From Lepidurus packardi (lineage: Eukaryota > Arthropoda > Branchiopoda > Notostraca > Triopsidae), in the NCBI GenBank assembly GCA_023053545.1, contig JAKZAN010000001.1:7336565-7400564 (forward strand): a DNA stretch of 64,000 nt. The letters run 5' to 3'. Of the stretch, positions 1 through 13,100 are shown piece after piece. Under the pieces are notes generated by a model, which worked only from the letters and a program-made list of their open reading frames with translations, did no database searches and was not told the DNA's origin. Position numbers and translations under genes: made by a program. The number at the start of each line of letters is the position of its first letter. Position 1 is the first letter of the stretch.

Positions 1-304
1 TTCTCTCCGATTTAGTTTTTCCTCCTCAAAATGAAAGCACACACAATAGTACATCCATGATCCAATTTTTCGTTTCTTTCCAACGCTCCTAACCTTGTTC
101 AGTGTTAATATTTTGTATCAAGCCTTTTACGATCCTGGAGCAATGTTTTGCTCTGGCATTACATTCCTTTCATCTTGAACCATCGCAAGTTCACTCTCCA
201 ATCGTGTAGCATTGTTCAAGATGACCACAATACAAAATAGAAAGCCGTAAACTACATTCAGCCATGCCCCAGTACAACAAAAGAGGGGGAAAAAAGAAAA
301 AATT

Positions 305-3300
305 TTAAGCCGATAATCCTCCTTGTTGCCGGGGCAAGTTCTTTTTACGTCCAGGCTGATAGAGTGCAGGGCCCGTTGCTGGCAGACCAACCTCCATGTA
401 AGGGATTCGCACACCTTTGGGCGCTTTAGCGTACATAACTTGGGGCAGGAACACATTTCCCATTGCGAGTGCATTAACTTGTTCCAAACGTTCGATCGGC
501 TCGGGAGTTAGAACAAACACCATTTGCTTCTCCATATCAACAGCTCGTACCAAGCCTGGTCGATAAAAAAAGGGTAACAGACGGTCTGTTAGTATTACAA
601 CAGAGCTCATACACACACAGAAAACATAAAAAAAAATCTAGCATACAGAATGGAGAAGAAAAAACCCCTTGAATTTGTTTACCGTAGCCCAAACAAGGCG
701 AGTTGAATGGCCACTGAGACAACACATGTGGCGTCGTGTCTTCCGTTTCCGACGCGAAACATGGGACCTGTGCCAAGGACGCCTGATCCACGTGGCACAA
801 AGCTACTTGGTTGCCTAGCATCGCTGCTAAAACCAAACCTGGAGTAATTACTTCGTGGCAAACGCTTAGGTAGAGCGAACGCCACGGTACACTGTTGAGA
901 AAAGAAAAAAAAAGCATTTTTTCTTTTAAAAAACGTTCTTTTGTTCTTCCCTTTATTTTAATGACCCTCAGTTGAGGCAGAAAAGGCGAAGCACACATTG
1001 CGCTTTAGTCTGAAAAAAATCATAATCACGTACAGAGCACGAAACCCTACCTGTATGGCGTAACGGAGCACAGCGTCCAATTATCGGGAAGGGGGCAAAG
1101 AGCCAGGCGACTCCAGTATGCCAAAATCACAATGCTGCGTAACTCAGCCGGTCTCATTCCCCTTAACGATCGAAACGAACAATTAGGAACTCAATATGGG
1201 CCCTCATGATACGGCAAAGTACATTAAGTGCGTGGCACTGGCAACGAGAAAGAGTAACCAACTGCCCATCTCTTACCATTCATTGGTGCCATTATGAGCA
1301 CGTGATTCGGCAACCGAGCGCAAACTTGAATAATTGTATGTCAAGGGAATGGCATGGACGTGATGTCGTGTTGACCAACCATCAGGGCAACACCACACGT
1401 TATTCGCTCTGAGCTCAATCGGGAAATTGCGGCTGGCTGAACGACTTCGTAATTCAATTACTAATGTAGGTTGCACCAAACGCAACACGTCCAGCGTCAA
1501 ATCGAAGCCCAACCCTACAATCCACATTTAATCGATAAAGTAATCAAAACAACACAGAAAAGACTGGCATCCAGTATTCATTAAAACAAACATTCCTCGG
1601 TCACCCAATTACGAAATTTGAAGTGTAAAAGTTCCGGTAAACGTTGAGTAACTTTCAATGTACACTGTTCATTCCCAAGAGGATCAGAAAACCGGTAATC
1701 GATACAGTCTCCCAAGACAATTTACAGAAAAATACAGTTTTGCATTAGTACCTGAGCTAAATCCCATGGTATTCACCAAACAGGGCATTTTGAACCCCCT
1801 GGTCCGACACTCTTCTATCAACTGCTTTACGGCATTGGAATACCGATCAGGACAATTGGCAATATTGATATCTCCAATAAAATAGCTCCTAAAATTGATA
1901 AAAACGAAAAGAGAAACGTAATGACCATGTTAGTGATTTAGATGGGGGATTAGACACAAGGATGACTCGACAAAAGGGCCCCAAGTCCCGACATAAGGAC
2001 GCCGGGCCCTCACAGAAGGACGTCGGGCCCTACAGAAGGACGCCAGGTCCATCATCTTTTAAGCACCAATAGAATTTCGAGTTCAAAAAGTCTCTGCTCA
2101 TTGGTTAAGCGCCAATGAAATTAGAAAATGCTTAAGCCGTAATCCTTCTGTCGGATTCTGGAGTCCTTGTGACGTTTTTGTTAATACGGAGTCCTTTTGT
2201 CGAGTCGTCCTTGTGTTGCGTTGGCTTTAAATGTATACTAACAATTCTGGAGTGCGCAAATGCGTAAAGTTAGGTCCTAACAAAGGTTCCGTGACTACTA
2301 CAGCAGAAATCGAACCCGGTGGCGTAAACTCCGCTTGACCGGGATCTAAATCGAGGATCAGCAGGGCCGGGAATTGTTCCAATAACCGATTGGCCAAATA
2401 GCGCAGTAATGTGGATTTTCCTACGCCTTTCCCACCACATAAAGTGATAACGGCATCATGTGCCACGCTCCCAGGAGCAACAAGATTCTCCCATTCAGAC
2501 GGCGTTTTAATCACGCGTGAAGTAGAAGCTTTCCAGGCGATCCCAGACACTAAAAAGCTGGTATCCAACGCGTTACAAATCTTCTTGTATCGCTGGACGG
2601 CTTCGGGGGACATGTCTGGGGCTTGGATAGGATCCTTTTGCAGCAAATTCGTTTCATGGCACACCCGAAGATACTCCGTTAAAGGATTATCAAATCGCTC
2701 CAGCAAAAGCAGGATCTGCCCTTCCTGGCTAACCTTATTCCTACAATACGTGCAGTGCTGCCCGTACTCGGGTCTCTGGGCGAAGAAAGCGTCTACATGC
2801 GACGGGCTTCCGGACTGGAGGGCTTGCAAAGGAATTAAGCTGTAACCCCGGGAGGAATAGAGCGAATAGCTTTTGCTCAGATCCACCTCCATCCTGCAGC
2901 CCAATACCTTTATGCTACCGGCTATAACCGTCAAGTCGAACCGTCCTTTGAACGGGACGTATGAATTGGCGGGCAACAAGAGCAAGACGGAATTTTCGGT
3001 AAGGATTACGTAATCCAGATCGGATACGAGCTCCCCTTCTGCTTCCTCGACAACTGACTCACTTAATGTGACATTTTCAACAACTGACTCATTTAACGTG
3101 ACATTTTCAAATTTCCGCTCGCGGACCCACGCTGGCTTGTGGTCAAGTTGAGGGGAATCAATAAAGTTTGTGGTCGGCTGGAAGATAATGGGACGGCGCT
3201 GAGATATCCTCGAATTTGACATGCCGCTTACAACTTCTAGGTCATTGCTTGTCGTTTGACTTTGCTGCTGGAACTGGGACAATAAAGGCTCCTTTCGTTT

Positions 3301-5004
3301 GTCGGTATTGACGCTGGAGCGGGCATCAAAGCTTTCCTTGGGGGTTTCCAGCAAAGAGGAATGGCTGAATTGACTGATATTGCCTTCGCTTTTCGTTCTT
3401 TGTTTTTTCTTCTTTGATGAGTTGGGTCGTTGATTGGAGGCAGCAGAGTTAGACACGGGTGACAAGATTTGGCTAAAATTGGAATCTTTATTTTTTTCTT
3501 TCTCTTCCGGGGTACTCTCTTTCTTGCGTTTTACAGATTTGGATGATGAAGTCGGAGTCGGGGGTTTTATTAGAGCGTAGACAGCTCGAGCAGATACCGG
3601 TTTTTGCGCCCAGAGCGCTTCATAAACAACTTTAGCTGACTCGGGAGTTGTTTTTAGAGCTTTCCTGATTGATAACGGCGTTGTTGCTGTCGTTATTGGC
3701 AAATTGACGCCTTTTGACAGAGCAATTTGCTCGGACGAACCGAGTTTCGGATCAGGTGTCTGGATAGAAGCGTTGGAAGTCCGAGCTGGAGTAGCAGGTG
3801 AAGATACATTGCTTTTGTCACTCTTGCCTTTTTTCTTTTGACGACAGATGCTATCCTCCTGGGGAATATTTGGAGTAGATGTTGCCAGGGAAGCAGTGGC
3901 TCTTGCCAATACAGGTGTCTTAGATTGAGGCGTCGCAGGTGAACTTTCCTTCAAAACTGGTGAATTACCTTCTGATACTGAGCTTTCGTTTACGTCGTCT
4001 TGGCCGTTTGTATCGATTTGTATTTTTGTACGTTTTGCGGATTTGATTTTGATTGTCTTAGATTGAGGCGTCGCAAGTGACCCTTTGTTCAAAGCTGGTG
4101 AATTAAGTGGAGATGCTGAGCTTTCGTTTACGTCGTCTTGGACGTTTGTAGGGACGTGTCTTTTTTTAGGTTTTACGGATTTGCTGGAAGCTGGAGTTTG
4201 AGGATTGATTACAGCACAAACCGCTCGGGCCGAAACAGGTTTTTGTGCTTTGAGCACTTCAAAGACAGCTTTGGCAGAAACAGGAGTTGTTTTGATGTGT
4301 TTGCCAACTGATAAAGGAGTCATACAGGCGGTTTTGGGGGGCGCAGTCTGCTGGGAAGGAGGGGTAGGATCAGGAGTCTTGAAGGACTCTTTGAGGGTCT
4401 TCTTAGGATTAGAAGGTGTAATGACTTTTTTCTTGGGTCGAGACGTACCATTCTCTTGGGATATCGTTGGAGTGGACGTTGCGTTGGAGGAAGTACCGAC
4501 TGTTGCAGCAGGTGTCTCAGGTCGAGAGACATTGCTTTTCTTCGGAGAAGCTGATTGTGACGCTGGAACATCGACAGAAGTAGCAGAGGGTAAATCGGAT
4601 ACATCCCAGGCAGCTGATTTAAGCTTTTTCTGCTTTTTCCGATGCGGTTGGGATGATGGCGTTTTCTGGCTTGCATCTAGATCTGCGTCTTCAGCAGACT
4701 TGTTATTACCATCACAGTGGTTTTCTTTAACTTTAACGTTAGACATCTTCTCCTTGACGTTTGGATATGATACCGAATCGTTTAACGTAACGCCAGTGAA
4801 AGTAGATATCATAGAAACCCAGTTTCCAAATAAAGCTCTTGAAGCGCCTTTATTGTCATCCTGGACTGAAGGAGATCTAACCAATCAATACATTAGTATG
4901 AGTAATTGCGTTTGATTTCGTACGTTAAATATACAGACTAAAATAGACTTTAATTACTTAGAGGCTTTCCCCAATCCAGAACCATGTTTAGGAGTTCTTT
5001 TCAT
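305..5004 (-). CDS. NOL9: NOL9 polynucleotide 5'-hydroxyl kinase, 7 exons
   Basis: NOL9/Grc3 is a nucleolar kinase that phosphorylates 5'-OH RNA ends during ITS2 processing and 28S rRNA maturation. Proposed exons (minus strand): 4958-5004, 2243-4876, 1752-1888, 1277-1514, 1051-1161, 683-891, 305-555; phases agree at every join. The long second exon holds a Ser/Thr/Lys-rich low-complexity N-terminus with KKKK-type basic clusters (nucleolar targeting likely), then the Walker A motif GGKGVGKST and the Walker B-like stretch LILDLDPGQAEF. Downstream exons carry the family blocks CLVNTMGF, ILAYWSRL, SVTPY, DMEKQMVFVLTPEP and QVNALAMGNVFLP. The start at 5004 is chosen because a short exon encoding a basic MKRTPKHG peptide splices in frame to exon 2; an internal ATG at 4812 is the alternative. 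One intron contains a MITE (1954-2216). Identity of the family is secure; small exon edges are inferred. Confidence 0.92.
1954..2216. mobile_element. 263-bp MITE with ~24-bp terminal inverted repeats inside a NOL9 intron
   Basis: The left end reads ACACAAGGATGACTCGACAA and the right end is its reverse complement with one mismatch (TTGTCGAGTCGTCCTTGTGT). The interior has three tandem ~20-bp units of the type AGAAGGACGYCRGGYCC followed by AT-rich DNA. It has no coding capacity and no clear target duplication. It lies wholly in the intron between NOL9 exons 2 and 3. Confidence 0.7.
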
Positions 5005-5689
5005 TGCTGCACTAATCTAAGCGAAAGCGAACAAAACTCACGTGGCAATCACCATGCTTTTCAGGAAATGCATTCGAAAATAGGCGCGGCGTTCCATTTC
5101 CGATTCTCAAAAGAAGACTTTCGTTCAGGGGGTGGTAACCTTGGTTAGTTCAATCGCTAATGGCGTTAGAGATGAAACTAACTAAATTATTAGAGATATC
5201 AGGGTATCAAAAGGTTATTTTTTTAGCTAACTATAAGAATTAATAATGGTTATAATTTGCTAAAACATTCATTTTTTATACACATCTTTCATACATACCA
5301 TTGAGTGCCGGTAAGGAAAGAAGATGTGAGTATGATATGTAAACTTGCAGTTATACATGGCAGATCCTTCACGAATAAATTTTAAGCAAATTAGAGTACA
5401 TTATTTTTAAAGTGACTGTTGTTCTAATACTGGAGCGAAATTCCAGTTATTTTTCTTGGTGGCACATATAATCTTATCAATTAGCTACACCTTTGGGACG
5501 AAAACCTATTTGTCTGAATTTCTTCTTAGAATTTTTCAGTAAATCCTTGAATTCCGAGAATCGACTGCTACATGGGCGAAACGGGTTTACAAATACCCAG
5601 CGCAAACAGTGTAAACACTTGTAGTCTATGGCTAAAGCAGAACAATCAGTTTCTAGACGTTCTTCACAGAGGTTCCTTCAAGCTTCAGT
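5005..5689. other. Intergenic: NOL9 promoter side and start of acyl-CoA-ligase pseudogene
   Basis: AT-rich spacer with no convincing ORF. It must contain the NOL9 promoter (reading left). The last ~50 bp before 5690 (GTTCTTCACAGAGGTT) are repeated before the second pseudogene copy at about 8511, so the duplication includes upstream sequence. Confidence 0.4.
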
Positions 5690-7765
5690 ATGGTGCTTAT
5701 AGATAACATACTTACCTCGGACATACCGTTATGGTCTCTCGTTCCTAATGTCCCACATCATGGATTTATTACTAATTGCGTAACAGAAATCCTCCCAAAC
5801 ATGCCGAAAGATGCAGAATATCTGGTAAGTACTATTGATTTTAAAGCTTACTAGCCTGGTTGTACAGTAACTAGACGGATTGGACGACCAAAAAATCAAT
5901 TCTGTATTCCGAGATCATTCCCTTTGTAAAACGTCTAGCGTCGGGGCTCCGAAACAGAGGGTTCAAGGATGGCGATGTGGTGTTCATGTATGCTTCAAAT
6001 CATGTGGAATTTCTGCTAATGGCTCTAGCTATTTGGCAAAGACGTGGAACATTCACCAGCATTCCGCCAGATTCTTTACCGAGTAAGTCACGCACATACG
6101 AAAGAGAACTAAAACAGCGTAAGATTTGCCAAGTCACGACCAACACCCAGAATCAGACTGTTGAGTGCATAACTTCTTGAGCATAATACGTCCGTTTAAA
6201 GTCAAATGCGGTTTACTATAATATAGGTGAAGTAGCGGATCGTTGCAAAGATGACGATAATAAGGATGTTGACTTGGACACTGTAATTTGGCTGCCGTAC
6301 TCGAGCGGTACCAGTGGTTTGCCCAAAGGCATTATGCATACGGACAAGACGTTGGTTGCGATGGCACACGTTTTGCGGAGGTAATCGTACAATCTCCATC
6401 CCTAATATAGTTAAATTGTCAAATCGTGTTATACATGATTTCCACGTACATTCAAACCAATATACTCCTTTTTAAACTGAATGGTACATGTTGGGGGACT
6501 CCTCGTGTCCTTAATTTGGATGGTGCATGGGTTACTGTGTATTACACTGTCACAGTGCTGAAACCTTGACTATCTAAAAGCGATATCAGAATCCAAAGTT
6601 CGTGCTTTTTATAAACACTTTAAAAGCTATAGAGATTTTTTCTAATATATTTAAATAGGCAACATATGTTTCCCTATTCCCTACGCAATTACAATTCTTT
6701 ATTCGCGACCCTATCGTGAAGAAATACGACTGAATAACGTTGAAGCCTTGTTGATTGGAGGTTCAACTTGGAATGTGGATGGTGAAGCCAACATATCCAA
6801 AGTGCTCCCTAATGTGAAGGAACTAAGTGCGGGATTTGGCATGACGGAAATTGGATTGGCTTTTTCGACAAATTTGAAACCAGTGAACGAACCACCGCTT
6901 GGTAAAAGTGTATTATTTAATTAACCCACCGTATTATTCATCACAATTCCAATTTTTATAGTACACAAGCTAGGTAGCTCAGGGTGGCTTTATCCTGGCA
7001 CTTCATTGAAGGTAGTTCCGTTTCTTAGTAGCAGTCTTAGTTCCATTTCCGTGCCTGATTTCTATTTCTGTATTTATTTTATTTTTTTTACTTTTTATTT
7101 AGATTATCGACACGACAACAGGATCGGTCCGTGGAGCCCTTCAGGAAGGTGAAATATGTGCGCGGACTGTGTGCATGATGAAAGGTTACTTAAACCATCC
7201 AGAAGTAAGTTTTCTATGTTGACCATGAAAGGTTTCATTGGGAATCGATGCAGGCTACGGTGGAGTTTTTTAAGGATAACTAGGCCCATACAGGAGATTT
7301 AGGGTACTTCGACGAAACCGGACAGTTGTTCGTCACTGGTCGGATTAAAGAACTCATTAATATATAGAATGGCACAAGTAAATATCTGTAATTTTTTGCG
7401 GTATAGGTAATACAGCGGATGATTTTATAGGTTACACCTCTCAAGTTGGAGACCATAATCAAGTCTTTAGATACCGTCGCCGATGCTTGCGTCGTAGGTA
7501 TTCCTTGTGATGTAGATGGTGAGCTTCCCGCCGCTGCTGTGGTACTCAAACCGGGAGCCAATACATCCACGTTGGAAATTAAACAGTTCGTAAACGGTAT
7601 GTGTGAATTTTAAAACAGAAAAAAATCCACGGTACTACTTTAGGACGGGTTAACCAGGCTGAGCAATTGAGAGGTGGTGTTTTCATCGTGAAAAAAATTC
7701 CTTACAACTGCACTGAGAAGCCGTTACGACGATATGTCCTAAAAGAAATTACAGACATGCTATAA
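5690..7765 (+). pseudogene. Luciferase/4-coumarate-CoA-ligase-like acyl-CoA synthetase pseudogene
   Basis: ANL-superfamily adenylating enzymes activate carboxylic acids as acyl-AMP and then acyl-CoA. Recognisable exons are about 5690-5824, 5875-6082, 6227-6380, 6659-6901, 6962-7011, 7103-7204, 7254-7374, 7431-7595 and 7644-7765. Motifs present: the AMP-binding P-loop SSGTSGLPKG, the A5 motif GFGMTE, HTGDLGYF, TGRIKELI, and a degenerate C-terminal lysine region (NCTEKPLRR in place of the usual TGK.LRR). Two in-frame stops occur in the most conserved part: TAG at 7281-7283 just before HTGDL and TAG at 7365-7367 just after KELINI. Roughly 75 residues before the P-loop and about 100 before the A5 region are absent, with only 140-280 bp left there. 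Most splice signals survive, so inactivation is probably recent. An unusual stop readthrough is the only way it could be functional. Confidence 0.85.
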
Positions 7766-8547
7766 AAAACCCGAAACAGCTGTAGGTGCTCCCTTGAGTG
7801 ACTCAGAGAGTGACTGGGTATTCTTAAAGTTTACGTCATCTTTTTTTCGGTTTGTTACAAGCAGAGTACTGTGTGTGCAAGTATAACTCGTATTCGAATA
7901 GTTAACTATGAATTAAAATAATGAACTAAACAAATTATAACGGACAGAAAATGCTAATAGGATAAACTTCAAGTTAACAGATTGCGTAGTCTTCCAGCGT
8001 TCCATTTCCTGTTTTCTTATCATCCGCAAAATACTGTCCGCCCTCGAGCATTAGAGGCTCCCAGAAATAGCCATTTTCGTATCACGTTTCACATAAATCG
8101 TTGAGCAGTGGCACTAAAAAAAAGCTTTATTTTACTATCGCTGCAATACACACTGACGTACTTTTCATAGAAATGATCTTTATAAACGTTATAATTAGTT
8201 TAGCGTAGAAAATGTACAAAACGTTCGCACAAAAGGGACGCTTTTTGCGTTGTTTCTGCTTTAACGACGTTTTCTTTACTTCGATCACCACTGCCGAAAC
8301 ACAGCTGTTATACCTAAACCTTGCATGAAGCAGGCAAACACGAAAAGTTTGTTTGGAAGGTTTCCAAGAACATTTCGATAGACTAGCGGATTTTCGAGGT
8401 TTGTTTGATATTTTGGCAAAAAGGGTTTGCCTAAACAGTAAAGCATTGGGCAACCATCGCTTTCAGCATTCCGGTCGTAGTTCACAACGCCAGAAGAAGC
8501 AGTACCTTCTCGTTCTTCACAGAGGTTGTTTCAAACCATTTAGTATA
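7766..8547. other. Spacer between the two ligase pseudogene copies
   Basis: No coding exon recognised. Short ORFs on both strands have no family features. The last ~40 bp are shared with the region upstream of the first copy. Confidence 0.4.
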
Positions 8548-9061
8548 ATGATTAAAGACAATATAGTGACATCGGTTATACCATTGTGGGCTCCCGTCCC
8601 AAATGTCCCATGTCATGAATTTATTACTAATTGCGTAACAGAAATCCTCCAATATATATATTGGAGAAAATAATAGAAGTAATAGAAAAAAATATATATT
8701 GGAGAGAATATTGGAGACAAATAACAATAACAGAAATCCATTGTGGAATATATAATGAAATTTGTAAGAGATGCTCCCGGAATTGCCAAAAGATGCGATT
8801 TATATGGTAAGTTTTAAAGATTTTGAAGCTTATAAGCCTGACAATAAATTAATTAGACGAATTGGACAACCAAAGAATCAATTCTATATTCGGAAATAAT
8901 TCCCTTTGTTACGCACTTATCGTCGGGGCTGCAAAGAAGAGGGTTTAAGCATTGCTGTGGAATGCATGTATGCTTCAAATCATGTGAAATTTCCGCTAAT
9001 GGCTCTAGCTACTTGGAAAAGCCGTGGAATATTAACAGGTCTTCCCCAGGGTTTTTATCAA
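8548..9061 (+). pseudogene. Partial tandem copy of the acyl-CoA-ligase pseudogene (exons 1-2)
   Basis: Starting at ATG 8548 the sequence repeats the first exon of the preceding pseudogene (shared peptide EFITNCVTEIL, against GFITNCVTEIL upstream) and, after about 120 bp of AT-rich inserted sequence (repeated ATATATTGGAGA), the end of exon 1 and all of exon 2. Exon 2 has lost the reading frame but keeps GCTTCAAATCATGTG and the GTAAGTCA donor. Nothing beyond exon 2 is found before UBA1. This is a decayed segmental duplication, not a gene. Confidence 0.8.
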
Positions 9062-9490
9062 GTAAGTCAGTAAGATACGCGAAAAAAGAAAACAAAAACA
9101 GGCTAAAATGCCAAGCCGTGTTTTCCATTCGAGAAGTGATACTTCAAAACTTGGATGCAAAAGTTTTCGAGCGTTATACCCGACTAGATTTAAAGTGAAA
9201 GGCAGTTAAGTTTGGATATACTGTAGGTAGCCTGAACTGTAATTTTGTAATTTATTATTTATCTTCTTTCTGTTGTATAAACAACAGAAACAGAAATCTT
9301 AAACTTGCAAAAGAAGGGTAGCAATTCTCTTCTACACTTTGGAGTACTATGCTAATAATACACAACAGAATTAGAACCTTAAATAGAAAAGATAAGTAAC
9401 AGGCCTTTTGGACAAAGACAATATTTCGGATCCATTCCGCTAATTATCAATATTAGTGTTGCCTCAGCCGGAGCTTGTACAATAAAGACT

Positions 9491-9869
9491 TCATCTCAAT
9501 ATACTGCTTGATTTTTGCTTAATTGTGGAGGTACATCCGTACTGATACTTTAAAAATATAGACTTTTCAATTTTTAAATAACGAATACCCGTGATTATTC
9601 TGATAGTCATTGTTTCGTTCGTAATCCGCTTGATGGCAGAGAACTCTGAACGGACAGAGTAAGCATGAATTACCACGCCCCTTCCGAATAAAATCTGACG
9701 TTAGAGAAGGATAAATGTTCCTTCTGTAGCATTGGAAAGTCTGTTTCGGAATCCAACTTGCAGAATTACCACACGCACTTGTCAGTTGGCCGATCAGAGC
9801 TGGTTGTGAATCAGTGGAAAATTTCGAAATAGTTAACGAAAAATACGCGACCAACTTACCGTAAAACAT
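9491..9869 (-). CDS. Possible small gene divergent from UBA1 (unrecognised)
   Basis: An ATG at 9869 is followed by a consensus donor (TTTTACG|GTAAGT, exon end 9860). After a good acceptor the frame continues from 9799 for about 45 codons (peptide WIPKQTFQCYRRNIYPSL). The end of the gene is not clear; the frame stays open towards 9570 or may splice again. It would share a bidirectional promoter with UBA1, whose transcript should begin near 9900. I do not recognise the family. The regular composition and good splice signals are the only support. Confidence 0.25.
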
Positions 9870-10150
9870 TGGAGTAATAAGGACGGGTAAGTATTCTGTC
9901 CAGTGAAGTTATCGTGAGCGTGTTTTTTTTACTGTTTGTTGCTTGTAGGCTGTCCTTGTTCGTCCATTCCAAGTCAAGTCAGCTAAGAACAAGAAAACTT
10001 GCTTCTGCCTTTGTCTTATTAGCTTGCGTTTTGGGGCCACTTTTGCACATCTCAAATCCCACGCTAGCTTGTCTGTATTACCAACTGCAAGACCAAGCTT
10101 GCCCATTTCCCCCAATTTTCTATTTCCCTCTTTGTGTATCACCTTTTTAG

Positions 10151-13100
10151 ATGTCCAGTTTCACCCTGGCAGCCACTTCTGCCTCATCACCGGATTCTGC
10201 TAGCGCCTGCAAGAAAAGGAAACTTGGTGAAGACACTGTTGACGGTAAAGCCAACGGCAGCGGTACTTTCCATTTAGTTGAAGACAAACAAGTAAGACGG
10301 TTTCCTCAGGATCAAAATAATGTCAATTGTACCTAGACAGCTTAACTAACATGAATAAAAAGGCAATAAGATAACTCACTTGGTTATGCTCAAGATATTT
10401 TTTGTGTCTGTACGTAGTTAAGTGCTTGTAAAGCAAGCGTCGCTTTAGCTGTGTGTGCTCCGATGGGTTTAGGCTGTAGCTTTCCCCAAGAGATTGTCGA
10501 TTCATCAGTACTCCCTCTTTCAGACCAAGGGACAGACATTCTGGCGGTAATTTGCATCAGTACACCTCTTCTGCAACAATCAAAACCCACTGAAGCACTG
10601 CAGCACATTATATTTTCCTTTTAAGTTTCGTCACCAACATATCACACAACACAACATTTCATCAACACAATGATTCCATTAACGTTTTTTCTTTCCCTCT
10701 TTTTTTTTTCACCTAGAACATGGGCGTAACGGAAAATGGCAATGGGCACCCTGTAATTGACGAGAATTTGTATTCTCGCCAACTGTATGTATTGGGACAT
10801 GAAGCTATGCAACGTATGGCGACGTCCAACGTCCTTATTTCAGGCTTACGAGGACTTGGTGTGGAAATAGCCAAGAACGTAATCCTGGGCGGTGTCAAAT
10901 CAGTAACTTTGCATGACCCATCTCCCTGTGAAGCGGTGGATTTGGCCTCGCAATACTATCTCAAAGAATCCAACATTGGCAGTAATCGCGCTGAAATCTC
11001 TGTCGTGCATTTGGCTGAATTAAACAACTACGTGCCTGTCCAAGCATACACTGAAGAACTGACTGAAGATTTTATCAAACAGTTCAGGGTAAATCTGGTT
11101 TTCACCCCTCCCAAACCTTGGGTCTAATGAATCTTTCCGCAGGTGATTGTCTTAACCGAGTCGTCTTTGGAGGAGCAAAAACGCATAGCTGCCTTTGCCC
11201 ATAGCCGAGATATTGCCTTGATTATCGCCTCCACAAAGGGCTTGTTTGCCCAAGTCTTTTGCGACTTTGGCGACAATTTTACTGTCATTGATATTACCGG
11301 TGAAAACCCTGTTACCGCCATGATAGCGTCTGTGAGCCAAGACAAAGAAGTAAGATAGTTTTTTTAAATACAGGATCAACCAACTTGCTGGAGCTAATCG
11401 GTTCTGATCCCAACTTGATCAAGATCGATAAGCTCTTGCCTAGTTTTAGCTTTTACGTAAGCTCTATTAATTTTATCTAAATACCGTGTGTAAATTAGCA
11501 TGAAACAAACTAATCCCAAATACTTTACTTTCATGTAGGGATGCTTTAAACTGAACCTTCATTATTATTTGTATTTTAATTATGTATTATATTATTTGTT
11601 TTTGTGTACTTTGGTGAACTAATAATATTGTTTGACACGTAGTGCGTCGTTACATGTCTGGATGAAGTTCGCCACGGATTAGAAGACGGTGACTACGTCA
11701 AATTTGCGGAAGTCCAAGGGATGGTCGAATTGAACGAGTGCGAGCCTCGTCCTGTCAAAGTTTTGGGTCCCTATACCTTCAGCATCGGGGATACATCCAC
11801 CTTTTCGCCTTACACTCGTGGCGGGATGGTTACGCAAGTCAAGATGCCTAAGAAACTGCATTTTAAGCGTTTAGAACAATCCCTGGAAGAACCCGAGTTC
11901 GTTTTGACAGATTTCGCCAAATTCGATCGCCCTGCGCAATTGCACTTAGCGTTCAGGACGCTCCATGTGTTCGCAGCCAAGCAAGGTCAAGTACCTGCAC
12001 CCTGGAATAAGGAGCACGCTGAATCTTTCGTGCAGTTGGCCAAAGAATTGAATGAGGGCATCTCCAGCGCTGCACACGTGGACCAAGTTGACGAAGACTT
12101 GCTGAAGACCTTTGCCAGTGTTGCGAGGGGTGATTTGGGCCCCATGAACGCCACCATTGGAGGGATCGTAGCCCAAGAGGTGATGAAAGCGTGCTCTGAG
12201 AAGTTTCATCCCATTGTGCAGTGGCTGTACTTTGATGCCGAAGAGTGTCTGCCACCCAAAGACAAGCGTGATCAGCTAAATGAAGAAAATTGCGCTCTGG
12301 TAACCTAAACGATAGAAATTCATATACTTATTATTTATTTATTATATATTATCATTATTATTATTATTTTTTTTAATCTTAAGATTGGCGTACAGACATA
12401 AGCCTGTTGCCAAAGTTTATTATTAAAACGTACATTATTATTATTAATATTTATTGTTTTATTCTTTAATTATTAAATATTATTTACCAATTTTTTCATG
12501 CAGACTGGAAATCGTTACGATGGGCAAATCGCTGTCTTTGGAAAGGATTTCCAGAAGGTCTTAGGGGATTTGCGCTATTTCATTGTAGGCGCTGGTGCTA
12601 TTGGATGCGAGCACTTGAAGAACTTCGCCATGATGGGCGTGGGTGCTGGTAAATAAGCTAAAGTTTGTGAAAAATAATATTATTAAGCTTGATTTCTAGG
12701 GGAGAATGGACAAGTCTATGTAACTGATATGGATTTGATTGAAAAGTCCAATTTGAACCGCCAGTTCCTCTTCAGACCTTGGGATGTGCAGAAGCCCAAG
12801 TCTTCTACCGCAGCAGAGGCAGTTAAAGTAATGAATCCATCCATTCATGTCACTGCCTTTGAAAATCGCGTGGGACCTGAAACGGAGAGGTTTTTCAATG
12901 ACGCATTTTTCGAGAAACTCGATGGAGTGGCCAATGCTTTGGACAACATCGACGCCCGTAAGCCATTTAATAACACTCGACAATTTGACAAATATTAAAG
13001 CGAAAAGTATCCGTAATTTATCAAAAATGTATTTGTTTGTTATTTTAAAAATTTACTTATCTGTGATTTAAGAAATTTGTGTATTTGTTATTTATCAAAA

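Noticed and set aside
2227..2242. NOL9 exon 2 running on to the TAA near 2227 as the end of the gene
   Set aside because: A GTTAGT donor at 2242 and an in-phase exon at 1888 continue the conserved protein; stopping here would lose the C-terminal half of the family domain.
4205..4915. 236-codon plus-strand ORF opposite NOL9 exon 2
   Set aside because: Mirror of a low-complexity coding region; no domain and no splice context.
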